Shown here one piece after another: positions 38,728 through 51,600 of a DNA stretch of 64,000 bases. Below the pieces are notes generated by a model. That model saw only the letters and a list, made by a program, of their open reading frames with translations, had not been told where the DNA came from and searched no databases. Origin of the DNA: Phoebastria nigripes (taxonomy: Eukaryota > Chordata > Aves > Procellariiformes > Diomedeidae). The position numbers and the translations under genes were made by a program. The DNA is taken from positions 855,650 through 919,649 of the forward strand of contig JAYKAV010001300.1 in NCBI GenBank assembly GCA_035582835.1. Direction: 5' to 3'. Each line of letters begins with the position of its first letter. The first letter of the stretch is position 1.

Positions 38728-40439
38728 CTAAACAAAAAAAAACCTTGCCCAAAACCCAGTCCCCAAACCCTCCTCCATGTGGGTTCTAAGGGTAACAATG
38801 TCCCGGCACCCCTCCAGACCCCTTCCATGCTTCAGCTGGGGAAGAAGGGGAGCGGATTCTCTGGGGCTTCACACAATCCGCCGTTCTCTTGTTTCTCTCT
38901 TTAACTCTGGTTTGTAGAGGTGTTTCAAATACCTCTAATACCTCAAACTGATGTTTTGAGGATGAGAAAAAAGATGTTAGCAAATGTCATTTCCAGCTTT
39001 GAAAAAAAAGTCTGTCATCAAATTGAATTGCATAACTATATTTCAATTGTTATAAAGGCAAAATACATTAAGAAGATTCAATAGAAAAAGGAATTGGTTT
39101 TAGGAATAAATAAATACAGGTTAGCTATGAAATGTCTTTGTTCAGTGACTGGGATATGGACTACAACTGCAATGCATATTTGTTCTACAGATTTTTTTTG
39201 TGCTTTCAAGAATGATGGAAGTTAGAGTTGACTAAAAGGAGAAATTACAGAATTGAAATTTATGATATATATATTTGCAATTGCTACTTCATAAGATACA
39301 TTCAGAAGTAGTGAAGATGTAATATGCACTGAAAATAGTAGACATGGAAGAAAATTGCATCACAAAAATGAATTAAATTGGATTTCAAGCCATCCATTAC
39401 ACAGTGGAAATGAACTTAGAAGAAGAAGATATGGCTTGGCATACAAAATAATTATTTTAAATGGGTATATGCATTAAAAGGTTGTGTCAACATGCACCCA
39501 CAACTCCAGTGACCTTGTCTGGTAGGGGATGGGGAATTTTGCCTTCAGACTGCTGCAGGCTAATCGGCACTGCACTCGGGTTTTCCAAAAATAGAATAGC
39601 TAATGTTATTCTTTATTTGCAGAACCCTTTTTCTCTTAGACTATTGCAAGGCTTTTAAATAAGAAACCTTAGAGTATATCTATGAAATGAGTCAGATATT
39701 TTAAATGGGTATGTTGAAGCAAATGTAAAATGGATTTACCAAGGTGATGTGTCAGTGGCAAAAAGCTGGCTAAAGAGTTCACAAACAAAACATATACTTA
39801 AGTTTGGTTAAACCTGTGGAGGGAATATCCCAGGTACTCCAAACTTGAAAAGCATAAAGGTAATTATCTGAAAAGACTTGTGCCTTCCTTTTGATTCTCA
39901 TATTTCAACACTGTCAATAGTTTGTTTTGGCTTTGACAAACTTTGCATGAACTCTGTTTAAGTTTCAAAGTAATGGATTGAGGGGAAATACTTGGTTGCT
40001 TTTCCTTAAATGTCTCTCTCATCTGGGCAGCATGGGTGCAGTCAATTACATGAGCGGTGGGTGAGCCATCTAGGGATTTCAACCACTGTTACAGCAGGCA
40101 GGGCTTGACTTTTCCATTTCCTCCCTCAGCTCAAGGAACAACTGGCAGAACTAGAAAAGTCTGTGCTGTGTCAGCATGTCCAACAGAAAACTTTGCCTTC
40201 TGAGGGAATACATGTACCCTGTTTGTTGCTGGAGTGAGAGGTATGCAAGATGGATGATAGTTAAGATATCTGACTGCAAGTAGTAACAAGGCAAAGGATT
40301 ATTACTGAATGCTGGAATATTATCTAGTCAAATGTCTAGGAAACCATGGAGGAATCACAGAGACCTGATTATAAAGAAACTTATAGAAAAAAGGACTAGG
40401 AGTGGTCTCTCTTCTACCTGCCTCAGGCAAATTTATCAC
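38728..40439. other. Non-coding sequence, no gene recognised
   Basis: AT-rich sequence following the CR1. Frames of 61-72 codons only, without domains. Nothing structural beyond short A-rich patches was noticed. Confidence 0.6.
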
Positions 40440-41220
40440 TAAATCCATTTTCCAAACCGATCAATCTCCATTTCTAACTAGTTCTGTGCCAGTTACTCTT
40501 GTTGGAGATTGTTCCCAAACCTTGTTGCATTGAAGGTTAGAAATGTTCTTCTAACTTGATGATGTGTTTGTTCTCATGTTGACATTACCCTTTAGCTAAA
40601 ATTTTATTTTCCCCTTTCTGGTTTTTACTTCAGTGATATGTTTGTAGACAGACCCCTATCCTCATCTCGGCTGTTATTTTGGCAAGCTCAAACAATCTTT
40701 CAGCAACCTCTTTGCAATTGTATAGTCATTTAAGAATGGATTGACCCCGCAGAATTATTGAAAATACTAGTTACTCTACCTGCTATTTTGCATCCTGTTC
40801 TTTCAGAATTCTGCTGTGACGATTATTTGGTCTCAAAAGACCAAATAAGCCCCATAGCAATTTCCCTAACCTGATTCCCTTTAGCCATTCTGCCTTTTGT
40901 TCCATGCTCAACATCATCTCCTCTGATTGAATTGAGGCAGAGTATTTACTTAGTTTTTGGGCTGTACCTAGATTATCTTTAATCTCTGTCCCATTCTTCC
41001 TGCCTAGCAACTCCATGTTTTCCCCTCATTTGTTTTAACATCCTTTGCAAAGTCTAATTTTCGCTGTATGTCGGCATTTCTTCATCTCTAACACTCAGCT
41101 TGCTTTACTGCTCAGTACTTTCTTGTTGGTTCTGCATACCCAGCATCTGTTTTTGTTGCCACTGTTCATCCTACTGGGCAAGCCTATTTACACATTTAAA
41201 ATAGCAATTAAGGATTTAAA
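40440..41220 (-). mobile_element. Ancient CR1 LINE fossil, minus strand, internally deleted
   Basis: Two blocks of a degraded CR1 ORF2 read on the minus strand. The left block (40440-40760) is antisense to the ORF2 C-terminus: GACCCCTATCCTCATCTCGG followed by TTTGGCAAGCTCAAACAATC mirrors the region encoding [15 protein letters not shown] in the younger CR1. The right block (40920-41220) is antisense to the linker between endonuclease and RT. Its minus-strand translation gives KLDFAKDVKTNEG, matching [13 protein letters not shown] of the younger copy, and GTTCATCCTACTGGGC mirrors the PAWMNKEL codons. The RT itself is missing between them. Heavily mutated, no function expected; a 77-codon open frame (40783-41016) lies within it. 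Confidence 0.65.
40823..40848. repeat. Perfect hairpin, 11-bp stem with 4-base loop
   Basis: TTATTTGGTCT at 40823-40833, loop CAAA, then the exact reverse complement at 40838-40848. It lies between the two recognisable blocks of the old CR1 fossil. There is no T-run or gene to make it a terminator, and in a vertebrate that notion would not apply. Confidence 0.9.
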
Positions 41221-44200
41221 CAAGGAAAACACATTTCCTAAATGCAGTACTGCGCTATGCTTCACAACTTCCAGGTCAGGTTACTTTAGCAGCTTGTTTT
41301 TGTTATCCTAAAAGAAACTCTCATTAGACAGATGCAACCTTCCCTTTGCTTACTTAGCATTGCTTAGTATGTACCATTTTGCATTTACATGTTGGCTTCC
41401 AAGTTATATTCTGGGTGAAATACCGATTTGTGTTCTGTAAAGATTTATGTAGCTTTATGCAGCTTCTGCATTCTCTCCTAAATGGTGATCAAATGAAACT
41501 TTTCTGTTTACTCCATGGATGACATTTATGGACTGAGTAGAAATGATGTAAAGTACTCTCTTTGTTAATTCGGAAGAAAAACACAACAGTAATATCGGTT
41601 TCTTCCTGGTAGACGTAATTTTTGATACAGTGGTGTAAAATGAACGCTAAACAGAATTTTAGCAATAAATAAACTTCTATGAGCATGACAGTAAATTAAG
41701 CTTATATATATTTATGCTATCACACGAGTTTTCAAATCTGCCTTGTACCTGTGTTTTGCTAATGTCTTTCCTCATATTCTCTACCTGCTCCCACACTTTT
41801 AATAACAACTCCTTACTTAATGTTGCCTTTTGTTGCCTCCCATTGTGTTTCTCTTTCATTTGCTTGAATTGCCTCTTTTTTTCTATTGCTGTTTATTTTT
41901 AACTCCTACTTTCAAAGTCATTTCTTGCTTCACCTGACTGCCTTCATAACATTAAGCTGGTTTTTCCTTGAATATTTTGTAACAGGCAACTTTGAGCACT
42001 GTAAGGTCTCTTCCCATCTCGGTGCTAGGGGAGGGGAAGCTGTCCTTTGCAGCATCTGTTGCCTAGCAATCTGTTTCTGTTTCTCAGGTGCCTTTAGCTG
42101 TACAGCATTGCGATCAAAGCTTAAAAGGCAAGCGCAAGGGAAAGTGAAAATGGACTTGAAAAACACTGCAATCAAAGCACAGCACTTGCTGCAACATTTG
42201 TGATTTTTACATGACAGTGAAGAGACCCCAGCAATACTTTATGCCCTACATGCCATTATGTCCAAAAGGCTTAACTCCTTTTGCTAAGTGTACTGCGCTC
42301 CTTGGAAGAGAGACAGCAGTTGTCACTATCTAGCAGCTCTCCACTGGACAGTGTGGCATGACTCTGCCTGTTCAAGATTCAAACTAATATCGCTCAGCCT
42401 TGATTTCTGTTTTTTACATCACCTTAGATATTTTCACTAACCATCAGGTAGCGTTCGTACGAGAGGCCAAGGAAGTAGCACGTTTCCTATAGGATAAAGC
42501 TGGGATAGGTGGGATGGAGTACCCTGAGAAGCTCTACTGTTTGTCATTCAGGTATCGTTCAGGGTCAAAGACCCAGGCATGGCTTTGCGTGTAACAGACC
42601 ATCACTATGATCAATTTGAGCTGTTTCATGACGTAGTGACTAGTCCACACTGGCTCCTGCTAAAGATGTGAAAGTTCCCCATACCTTGACACTGACCATA
42701 TTGTGTTCAGGCTTAAAAAAGGCATAAAAGAAATCTTGTGTAATAAGGCTTTATTAATATGGGTGATGCCCAGGTTCTTGAGACGTTGGGCTAAATTTCA
42801 TTTGCGCCATGAAACTAAATAACTAATATCATCATTGAACAAAATTAGACTGAGTGATTAGTACCATTCATGATGTTAGAGGGAAAATGAAATTGATCAT
42901 CGTTGCAAAACCAAGCATCTCTCAGTGACATCAACTGGATGCGAATATCTAGATTAAGACAGTATGACCCCAGGCTAACACAGCATTTTCCAAAACCATC
43001 TTTGTAGTTTGGGTATTTGGGTTGTATTGACTTTCAGTGTGATTGAGAACTGAAATAATTTAGGCATTCATACAAGTGTTTTATCTATGAAGTGACTTCT
43101 GAATAGAAACATGAGTATGTACTCTGTTATTAAAACCTGTATTTTTACAGAAACAACTGTAATCCCATGAAATACGCTGTAGAGATCAATAAATGAGTGG
43201 AGACTCTCCCTCCTCTTTAAACTCTTGACGGGAAAGCATTCATTTCCCTGCTTTTGAACCCTTGCCTACAAGGGCAAGTTATGAGAAATTACAGTTTTAT
43301 TTGAAAATTTTTGCACAGCAACTAATAGCCAAAATTGGTCATTTCTCACTACCCTTTTAAATCTGGGTGAGTCTTTAACCTTTGGTGTGGTGCTGTGGTG
43401 TCAGTCTTATGGTGTTCTCTCCCGTCATGGGGCTGGAGGCAATTTGCTGTGGGTTTTTTTTCCCCTCAAAGCTGGGTTAGAAATCGTGTAAGAAGCTCTG
43501 GGAATGCTGGGACTGGAGAGCAGCAAAGACTCAAAAGAGTCAGCTGTATCGTTCACGTGTCTNTTGCAAACTATGCCCATTTTCAAGTTGTCAGGCAGCA
43601 GGGAGGGAAGGTGGTGCAGCGAGATCCCCAGAGTCATCACTGTGGGGATGCTGCTGTCTGTGTGTGTGATGGCACAGCCATGTTGCTATGCCATTTTGGA
43701 CGAAGGAGGATAAAACCTAAGGTAGTTTTGGTGAGCACTGCCTGCATCAAATGAACTTCCAATAGCTCAGTTTCTGGGCTCAGAAAATCAGTATTCATCT
43801 TTAGGAAAGGACATGATGCGGGATGAGGGTAACAACGGCATAAGTGTGAATGGCCCCCAGCCACATTTTAGGTCCTTTTTGCAGCCTGGTTTCCCTGCGG
43901 CTGGAGCCCCGTTCCCTGGCGGGAGGTGGCCAGGCAGGGCAAGGCACCCCGCTGCTCTCCTGGGAGGCACGTTTTATCCTCTGCTTATCAACTGGTTTAT
44001 GGTGTCTTTCGCTAGCTAGGCAAAATAAAAGTTCAGCTGCACTTTTGGTGGCTGCAGAGGAATATGGTTTTGGAAGATCGAAAGAACAAAGGTAGTGCTT
44101 GCTGCAGGGCCAGAGGTAGCGGAGCAAGGCTCGTTTGCTGGGTTTTGCAGAATGGCTGTGGCAGCAAGGGATCGGCAGGTGAAAGATATGTTCAGAGACA

Positions 44201-44832
44201 CTTTACACGGCCGGTGATGCTGCCTCTAGCACCTACAGTTAGTTGTGAAACCTAGTGGATCAGAAATGCCTTGTCCTCCTCATTTTCATCTACAAGGTCC
44301 ATTGAATCTTTATTACCCCTTTTTAATGCTTTTCCAGTGTTTCTGCAAAGGGCAGGGCATTACATTTACAGCATGGGTGATTTTATGGAACGGTATCGAA
44401 CTCATGTCAACAACAACTCATACATAAGCAGTGCAAGCTTTAGGGCAATGGAACATAAACCCCATCAGAAATAGCACAACCATCTAATTGAATGTAACAA
44501 TGGGGATGTGGAAAACTGTGTTTAAAATTATCGAATTCATTCCAACTTTTGCTCTTCCTCTCAGAAGAAAATGTGATGTTGTATTTGTTTCCTAGAAGCT
44601 TTGCTTTTCCTGTCAGTGCTGAAGAAAAAGGAGAGGCTGTTGCATACAGGAGGGAAGATGACTGTCTCAGTATTCACTGCCGAGTGGTGTACAGCCTGTG
44701 CATCGCTCTCCATGAGGGGCAGAGCTTCATTAAGGAAGGGTAACCATATGGTACCAAAATATTTTCCAATTCTGTCTGTTTCTGTGCCATCTCCAGAAGC
44801 TGTTTTTCCATGTCCCTGCCTCTTATAACCCT

Positions 44833-44834
<2 letters not shown>
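41221..44834. other. Non-coding sequence with a GC-richer patch
   Basis: AT-rich to about 43.3 kb. The stretch 43380-44250 is GC-richer and holds many short overlapping open frames on both strands (up to 119 codons at 43395-43754), which is expected by chance at that composition. The stretch 41720-41960 is pyrimidine-rich. No domain, repeat family or exon was recognised. Confidence 0.5.

Positions 44835-44924
<90 letters not shown>
44835..44924. repeat. Poly-T tract, 90 bases
   Basis: Uninterrupted run of 90 T, the longest homopolymer in the window, followed by a pyrimidine-rich stretch. No poly-A-tailed retrocopy body or target-site duplication is recognised beside it. As with the 77-base tract, real length cannot be trusted from one assembly. 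The 91-codon frame through it is a phenylalanine run, not a gene. Confidence 0.9.
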
Positions 44925-44926
<2 letters not shown>

Positions 44927-47900
44927 CCTCTCCTCTTTCTACAAGACCTTCTCTCACTTTTTTCTCCCCCTTTTCTGGTCCCTGACCAGACCAGACTTCA
45001 GGTTCTTATATGTTCTGCCATTCCCTTTCCAGTTCCTGACCCAGAAATCTGTCAGGTGTGCTCAATGTTGCTGGGACAGAACTGAAGTGGTGGTGGAGTC
45101 GGGGAAGGAGTTAAAACTGGAGACTGGGAAGCTTTGAAACGGAACACAATAGTTATTGTGCTAATCCTCCTCTCCATAGCAACACTAATGCGATGTTTTA
45201 CCCTCACTCCTGGAATTCCCCTCCTATGGTCTCCTCCTGGGCTGAGCTGAGCCCTGGGCTCAGCCTGGAGACCAGCATTGGCACAGGGACTTGGAGGGTG
45301 CCTGTACGGTTTTGAATTGGTGGAAGGGCTGTTGGGAAATTGGTGAGAGGCAGAGAAAAAAGTAGTAGCCTCCTTGTGCAACTCTGCTGGCTATCCTTAT
45401 GGAGGGGGACAGATGCGATCAGGTTTGCTGCCAAGGAACAAAAAGGGTCTTGTTGAAATGGCAATGGCAGCTGGCGCAATAGGCAGCAATGTTTCTGTTG
45501 GAAGGATTCTCGCAGAGGTTCTGTGAGAGTGAGAGGTCAATATTACTTTTATAGGTGACTCCTCAGAGAGACCCTCTTGCCTTTGAGTGTATTATCTTTA
45601 TTTTAAATTTGGTTTTATATCATCTGAAGTTCTTCACAAANGGCATAGCAAAAATAGACTTTTGCAATAACTTTTCTGAAATCAAATCATTAATAGTGCT
45701 GAGACTGTGATTAAAGCAAACCGAATATCTTAAAATCTGTGTGCATCTTTAAATATCTTACTGTGGGTAATAGATCTTATAAAAGGTAAAGGTAGCTGAA
45801 AGCTCAGAGCATCATTCAAACCATAAAGGAAACTACTATCTCAATTGCATCTTCTCCTATACCTGCTATCTTGGTAACTGTGCTTGCATTATAAGCAGCT
45901 TGGTTTTTTAACCCTCATAGTACCATCATGCTGAGTGAAAAAAGATGGTAGCTGGGAGGAAGGAGACTTTTTGATATTCCATAAATGCGAGTGTCCCAAG
46001 GTGTGTTTGTCACTGCTTAACACTGCTGTGCCATTTGGAGAATGCCAGAGGGCAAACTTTGAAAAGGCGTAAGAAGCACCAAGAGGGAGAAGAAAATGTT
46101 AGAAAATGCTGTTGTGACAGATGGTGAGATGGTAGGCTGCTCTCAGATGGAGACATGTTGAAGAGCTTTACTTCTCCAGTCTGGACAGCTTCTTGAGAAC
46201 AGGCTGGGGGCAAAAACGTCCAGGAAGCCTCAGAACAGCTTTAATCTGTGAACTTCAACTACTGGCAGAAAAAAGTTAGCCAGCAGCTCTCTAGGTAGCT
46301 GTATCAGAGTTGAACATTTTCTGCTGGCAGTTTTGGCTGTCCATGAAGCTCTATCAGGTGTCCTGGCTGGAATTCATCGTGCCTTGGCTGAGAAACATTA
46401 GTGCTGGCCACAAAACATGGGAGCACAATGGTGGCCTTCCTAGCAAAGCACCAGTGCTGTTTGGAGCCAAACCAGCACCTGCTGGGAGCTTTTTTTGTCA
46501 ACGGTCCTTGACTTAGCTTGCAGTAGTGGAGTATCCAGATGCTCCTCTCTCAGCTAGTGGGCCTGCTGGATGTATACCATCAGGTCTGGCACTATTCTTG
46601 CAGCTAGAACTGAGCAATGTGTTTCTTTTGAGTAGATCTCTACTAGGTTCTGCTCAGGTTTTGCCTAAGATGACTGTTGCAATCTTGAGAAAGGTATGTA
46701 GTTCTGCAGAGGGAACACACCCAGNTATGCAGCAGCATTTAAAGTGGAAATGACACCTGGGCACCTCGTGGAAACAGTGAGTTTCCAGGAAAACTGAGAG
46801 TGCAATGAAGGAAAGCTGCGGGCAAGTTAACTCAAAATATAGAATCGCTTGCCTTATCAGCTGACTCTGAAGTTAAATTCATAAGTCATTTTCAAGCAAG
46901 TATTCCATTTCACCAAAAGTATATACTAATTATATAAATGTCATCCTACAGACATGAGGCATTTCAATTTAAAAAACAATAATTAAAAAAAAAAAGGAAT
47001 AAACCTAAGCATCTTTTACTTCTCCACTCCCTTCTGTCCATCCCTTCTCCCATCTTTCAATCACATAGCCTTAATACCCAAATTAGAGACCTTCCTTTCC
47101 CCACACATTCAGAGCCTATTGCGTACATGTAGTTTCCAGAGCACTGAGTGGGCTTGATGTACCATCAGGCTGGAACGTGTTAGGAGCTAATTCTGGGATG
47201 CGTGAGTACAGGAATTGTCATGGGAACACAGCCGATAATCAAGAAGGATAAAAATTCCAGTCGGAAAACAGGCTATGGGAGGCTTCTGTCATGTTGCTCA
47301 AAACAACCTTAAAGAGATAATGATTTTGCAATTATTTCAAAGGAGACACCATGCAGTGGAAATCCCCGACAAAGCAGATCACCAGTAATAAATAAAAAAG
47401 GGCACTTTAAAAAAGTAATTTCTTCTAGTTATACAAGGACATAAAGCTGTCCTTTTTCTAGACCCTATTAATGAAAAAAAAAAAAAGTGGGGAGTCACCT
47501 TCCCCTCTGACTGAAACTCTGCTAATTAACATTGTTAAAAAAAAATTTTCTCACTTTTTTTTTTTTTTTTTTACAGACAGAGAAGGAAGGGTTGAATTAG
47601 CCTATCACATAGCTAGCCGCTAGTCTTTTAATCCAGTTTCCTTGGGAAATGACGCTTACAAGATTGTGCTGTCTGTCAGACCCCATGAGTTCCTTTTGAA
47701 CTCGTTGCCCAGTTTTAACTAAACTTGCAGAGAGATCAAGAGTCCCTATANGTTTGATGAAAACACGCTGCTAGATAGACACAAGGCAAGCCCCTGTTAA
47801 TGGAAAGGCCACAGCATCTGTTCAACTTATTATTAGACATTAGAGAATCTGTATGAGGGAACAGAAGGACTGAAAACTTTTATAAGAACAAGAACTACAG

Positions 47901-48429
47901 GAAAGCAAGCTTCAAAAGTTTCACTGCTCAGATAACTTGTTGGGAGTTGCTATACTAAGCTCTATGATATACGCACTCTTAATTTTTGAATTCCAACCTG
48001 TGCAGGGCCTCCTGATAATTAAAGTGTCGACATTTCAGTGATGAAAAGCCATATCAAAAATCAGTGATCAGTTGACATTGCTGCACACAGGGAAGATGGA
48101 AAGGTCTTGCGAAGGTCTGCAGAGCCAGCTGTGGAAGCCTTCTGTCACCTTGCCGGGAGGGAAGAACTGTAAGACCGAACCATCATTTGCTAATTCTCTT
48201 CCTTTAAACTTATGGCTGGCTACAGATAAAATCAGAGGCACATCTCTTATATGGAGGCCTCCAAAACTGCATGCCCTGTTTAAAACTTTTTTGCAGGTAT
48301 TTTGCATGTTCCCATACCAAGACAACGAACTGAGTAACCCTGAACTCGAAGCCGCAGGGAAGCTCATCATAGGAAGACTTGTCAGTCTGAGCAATACGCG
48401 CATGGCAGTGTTGAGCATACGCATCCTTG
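44925..48429. other. Non-coding sequence, no gene recognised
   Basis: Mixed composition; frames to about 110 codons without domains. Near 47555-47576 a T18 tract followed by ACAG imitates a splice acceptor, but no coding exon follows. A 142-codon plus-strand frame starts at 48072, overlapped by a 129-codon minus-strand frame over nearly the same bases. Confidence 0.5.
47555..47572. repeat. Poly-T tract, 18 bases
   Basis: Run of 18 T directly followed by ACAG. Polypyrimidine-plus-AG geometry is noted, but no exon evidence supports use as an acceptor. Confidence 0.88.
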
Positions 48430-48600
48430 CAGAGTTCAAGTACCGCTTACTTTTCAATGTGCTTTGTGAAATGGGGAATGTGCCTCATCTTGCCTTATGA
48501 GTCAGGAAAGTGAGACACAGGGAGACTACATGGTGAGGCCAAGGTCACACACTTTGGCAGAGGATGAAGTTAAACCCAAACCTTCTGAGCCATGGGCTGG
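48430..48600 (-). repeat. Probable MIR/L2-type ancient repeat, minus strand
   Basis: Plus-strand words GTCAGGAAAGTGAGACACAG, GGAGACTACATGGTGAGGCC, AAGGTCACACACTTTGGCAG and ACCCAAACCTTCTGAGCC follow, in order, the antisense of a MIR-type SINE ('gaggaaactgaggcacagagaggttaag...caaggtcacacagc...ggcagagc...aacccaggtct...gagcc'). This is the clearest of the old SINE-like matches here. It overlaps the end of the 142-codon frame at 48072-48500, further weakening that frame as a gene. Confidence 0.6.
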
Positions 48601-51600
48601 CAGCGACTCCAAGAGCCATGCTGCAGGAAAGGGCAGCCTCGGGCTCCCTGCAGGGTGGAAAGCTCTTTCACNTGATCTCTGTCCTTCCTCCCTTCTCAAA
48701 CCAGCTCTGTAATTCCTGTTTGCACTGTTTCTGATTGCACTTTGGCATATCAGATGTCCCAGAACTGACCATTACGCCATCACTTTTGAAGTAACTTGTA
48801 TGTATATCCCAGTGCAAGACTCTGTATTACAAATTTGCTTACAAAAATGGCTTGCTACCTTCCCTTCATTCATAAACTATGTCCAGAAATACTCCAAAGT
48901 AGCTGCTAGCAGCCTAGATTGTGGTTCTACTTGCATAAGAGATAAGTAATTTCAAATTATGAAAATTAACTACTTATATAATTTGATTTATTCTGTTATA
49001 GTCTGAGTTTTTAATCACGGTACCTTATCCCCAGCTAGTGCTCTGTTAAGGCTGAACTGACAGTACATTGTGTGGTTCAGAAAGGTCTAGTGAGAGTGCT
49101 AGGGTGGTATGAGGGAAAAACAGGTAGATGATATAACAGAAATGCTATTTCAGTCTCTTGCCTGTAATTATTCCATCTCTTTCTTATCGTCTGTATTTAT
49201 TCTATTGTGTTTTGATTTAGNAGCCTCTTTAAGATCATGTTCAATATGCATATTTACATTTTGAATACTACTCTTACCAGAATGCCTAGTTCAGACTTGC
49301 TGAACTTTTGCAATCCACTCATGTTTCCCCCAGCTCAGAAACGACTTTTTTGTTTCCCCACTCCAGGGAAGCAGGCACTATCCCAGAGTCAAGCCCAGCT
49401 CCTGNCTCCATGCTAAGGAAGAACCATCCTGCAGCCTGCTCGCAGATGCTGGCACGGAGCATGTTCTCCAGGGCAAGGAGACTGCCCATCATTTAGAGGA
49501 ACCACACTGGGGAGGAAACACTAGAACGAGCAGATCCCTCACAGCCCACGTGCAGCTCCTGCTCTCCTCTCGCAGGAGGTAGGAGCAGCTTTCGTACCTC
49601 CGTTAGCTTGGCCTCCTCAGCACAGTGCAAAGAGGAGAGGCAGTTTCTGAGACAGCGTGGCCCAAACCTTGTTCTCCAAGACAAGCCTCCTGCCTTCAAA
49701 ACTCCCTCACAAGCAGTGCTGTAGCCAGCGCTGAGCATAAAGTGGTGGTGGTGGCTTGTGTGTGCACCTGAGAGGTGGCAAGTTAACAGTAGGACAGCCT
49801 GTTCAAATAAGGTTTTGCTTTTATAGTCACGCACACAGCCCAGTGCCACAGGCTGTGGTACAGCCTCCTTGTTATCACAGTGGAGAATCTGAAAAGCAGA
49901 GACTGCACTAGGAATATTTTTATCTTTTCAATTTATTTGTTCATGTATTTCCCTAGTTCTGACAGGGACCCTTCTTCTACCTCCCATTGGCTCCTCCAAT
50001 CACATATATAAAACTGCTTGAAAAAAAAAAAAAAAAAAAAAAAGCACTTGCACACAAAAAAATTGTGTCTGGGCACTGAGTGCTTAGATGTAACTGGGAA
50101 TCTACATTGCAAGCAAACAAAAAGCAAGAGAGTAGCTAGCTGGATAACCTTTCAGAAGGCAGAAACATCTTCTGAATTACCTCTTTAATTCCTTCCTTTA
50201 GCACATTATCATCACTTTGATCTAAATTGAATTGACTCTAAGCCAGCTTATTGCAATGTATGAGCTGCTCCCCTGTAGATGCTGGAGATGAAGCTCTTGC
50301 TTGAAAGCTAGGTGTGACACTGCTCACTCTCAAAGGCACCAAACGAGAGAGGTGAGAACATGTTCTTGTAGTTCCCTCCACTACAGAGATGGAAGAAAAA
50401 CTGATTCTCACATTTAGGATTGGTTTTAGAAGGAGGTGAAGATGCAGAGAAAGGAAGAAAGGTATTTTTCTCCCTTCTTTCCCCCTCTCCACCCTCAATC
50501 AAAATTACCTTCTCTTCCCTGGCTGGGAGGTAGCTGTGGTCTGAGAAGGGGAACAGCTCTGCCCACCGGGTCTCTCCACTCCTCCAGAGTGTTTCTTTAT
50601 TGCAGCTCAGCTGTTTCAGAGCTGGCAGCTGTTGTAGGCAGGAAGAGGAGAGTCTGAAGAAAGGAGACAGGCTGCCAAAGTCTTTCTTACCGAAAGCAAG
50701 AGCAANACTTCTTGATCCTTACTCTCATTGCTTCCTACAACTCTTTAAAGGGCAGTACATCCAGCAATAGCACTTGCTTGGCAGGTGTTGGTCCAGAAGA
50801 TTTGTAACAAGGAACATGAGGGGTATGATCTGTTCTCATTACCACAGAAAGAAGCTTTCTGTTTCAGTCAGGATGAACAAGTCTGTTTCCTGTCGTCTTT
50901 AATTACTTCACCAATTTATTAAAATCTTTATTTTTATATTCTTAATATCCCTGCAATGCTTTCAGTTCTTACATCAGTGACTCATAGCTATAGCTGTACA
51001 AGAGCAAACCTCTTTTATATAAATGGCTTAATTTTCAGGCTGACCATGTAATTTTATCATTCTTCAAATGACCTATGCTCCTCTAGATTAAATGAATGAG
51101 TTTCCAGAAGATAAATGCGTTTGGGCTCAACAGACAAAGCTTTATGNCAGGTTACTGCCAAAGAAGTCTACACAATATTGTCTCAATAAAAAACGAAAAA
51201 GTAAAAATCATTTAGTCAGAGGTCTACTACATGTTAGATATGCAGAAAGGCATCAGAAAATTATGACATCGCAAAAGTAGTTCTCTCAATAACAGTTAAG
51301 AGAACAAATGAGTTGGTCACACCTAGAATAAGTATTGCTTTTATGAAAAGAATTGGCAGTAAAAAAGTCAGAATCACATTTCTAAGTGAAGTAAGTTCTG
51401 ATGAATTAAAGCAGCTCCTGACGTTTACAGTGCTCCTTCCTGTGTAAATGGTGCTTCATCCTACATGTATTTTCAACAGACATATCTCTGTCAGTCTGCC
51501 TTTAACTTAGGCTCTATGCTGTTGTGTTGAATTTCAACCTAGATTCCTGTGCCACTTCCACCAAGATGCCTCACAGGTTTATGAAAGAAGTCTGTCTTCT

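Noticed and set aside
43395..44255. Cluster of short frames in a GC-richer patch as a possible gene
   Set aside because: Many mutually overlapping frames on both strands, none longer than 119 codons, one interrupted by an ambiguous base, no domain; CpG density is not that of an island.
44810..45085. 91-codon plus-strand frame through the T90 tract
   Set aside because: About 30 consecutive Phe codons come from poly-T; not a plausible protein.
47555..47580. T18 plus ACAG as a splice acceptor
   Set aside because: No open, domain-bearing exon or donor follows; homopolymer explains the pattern.
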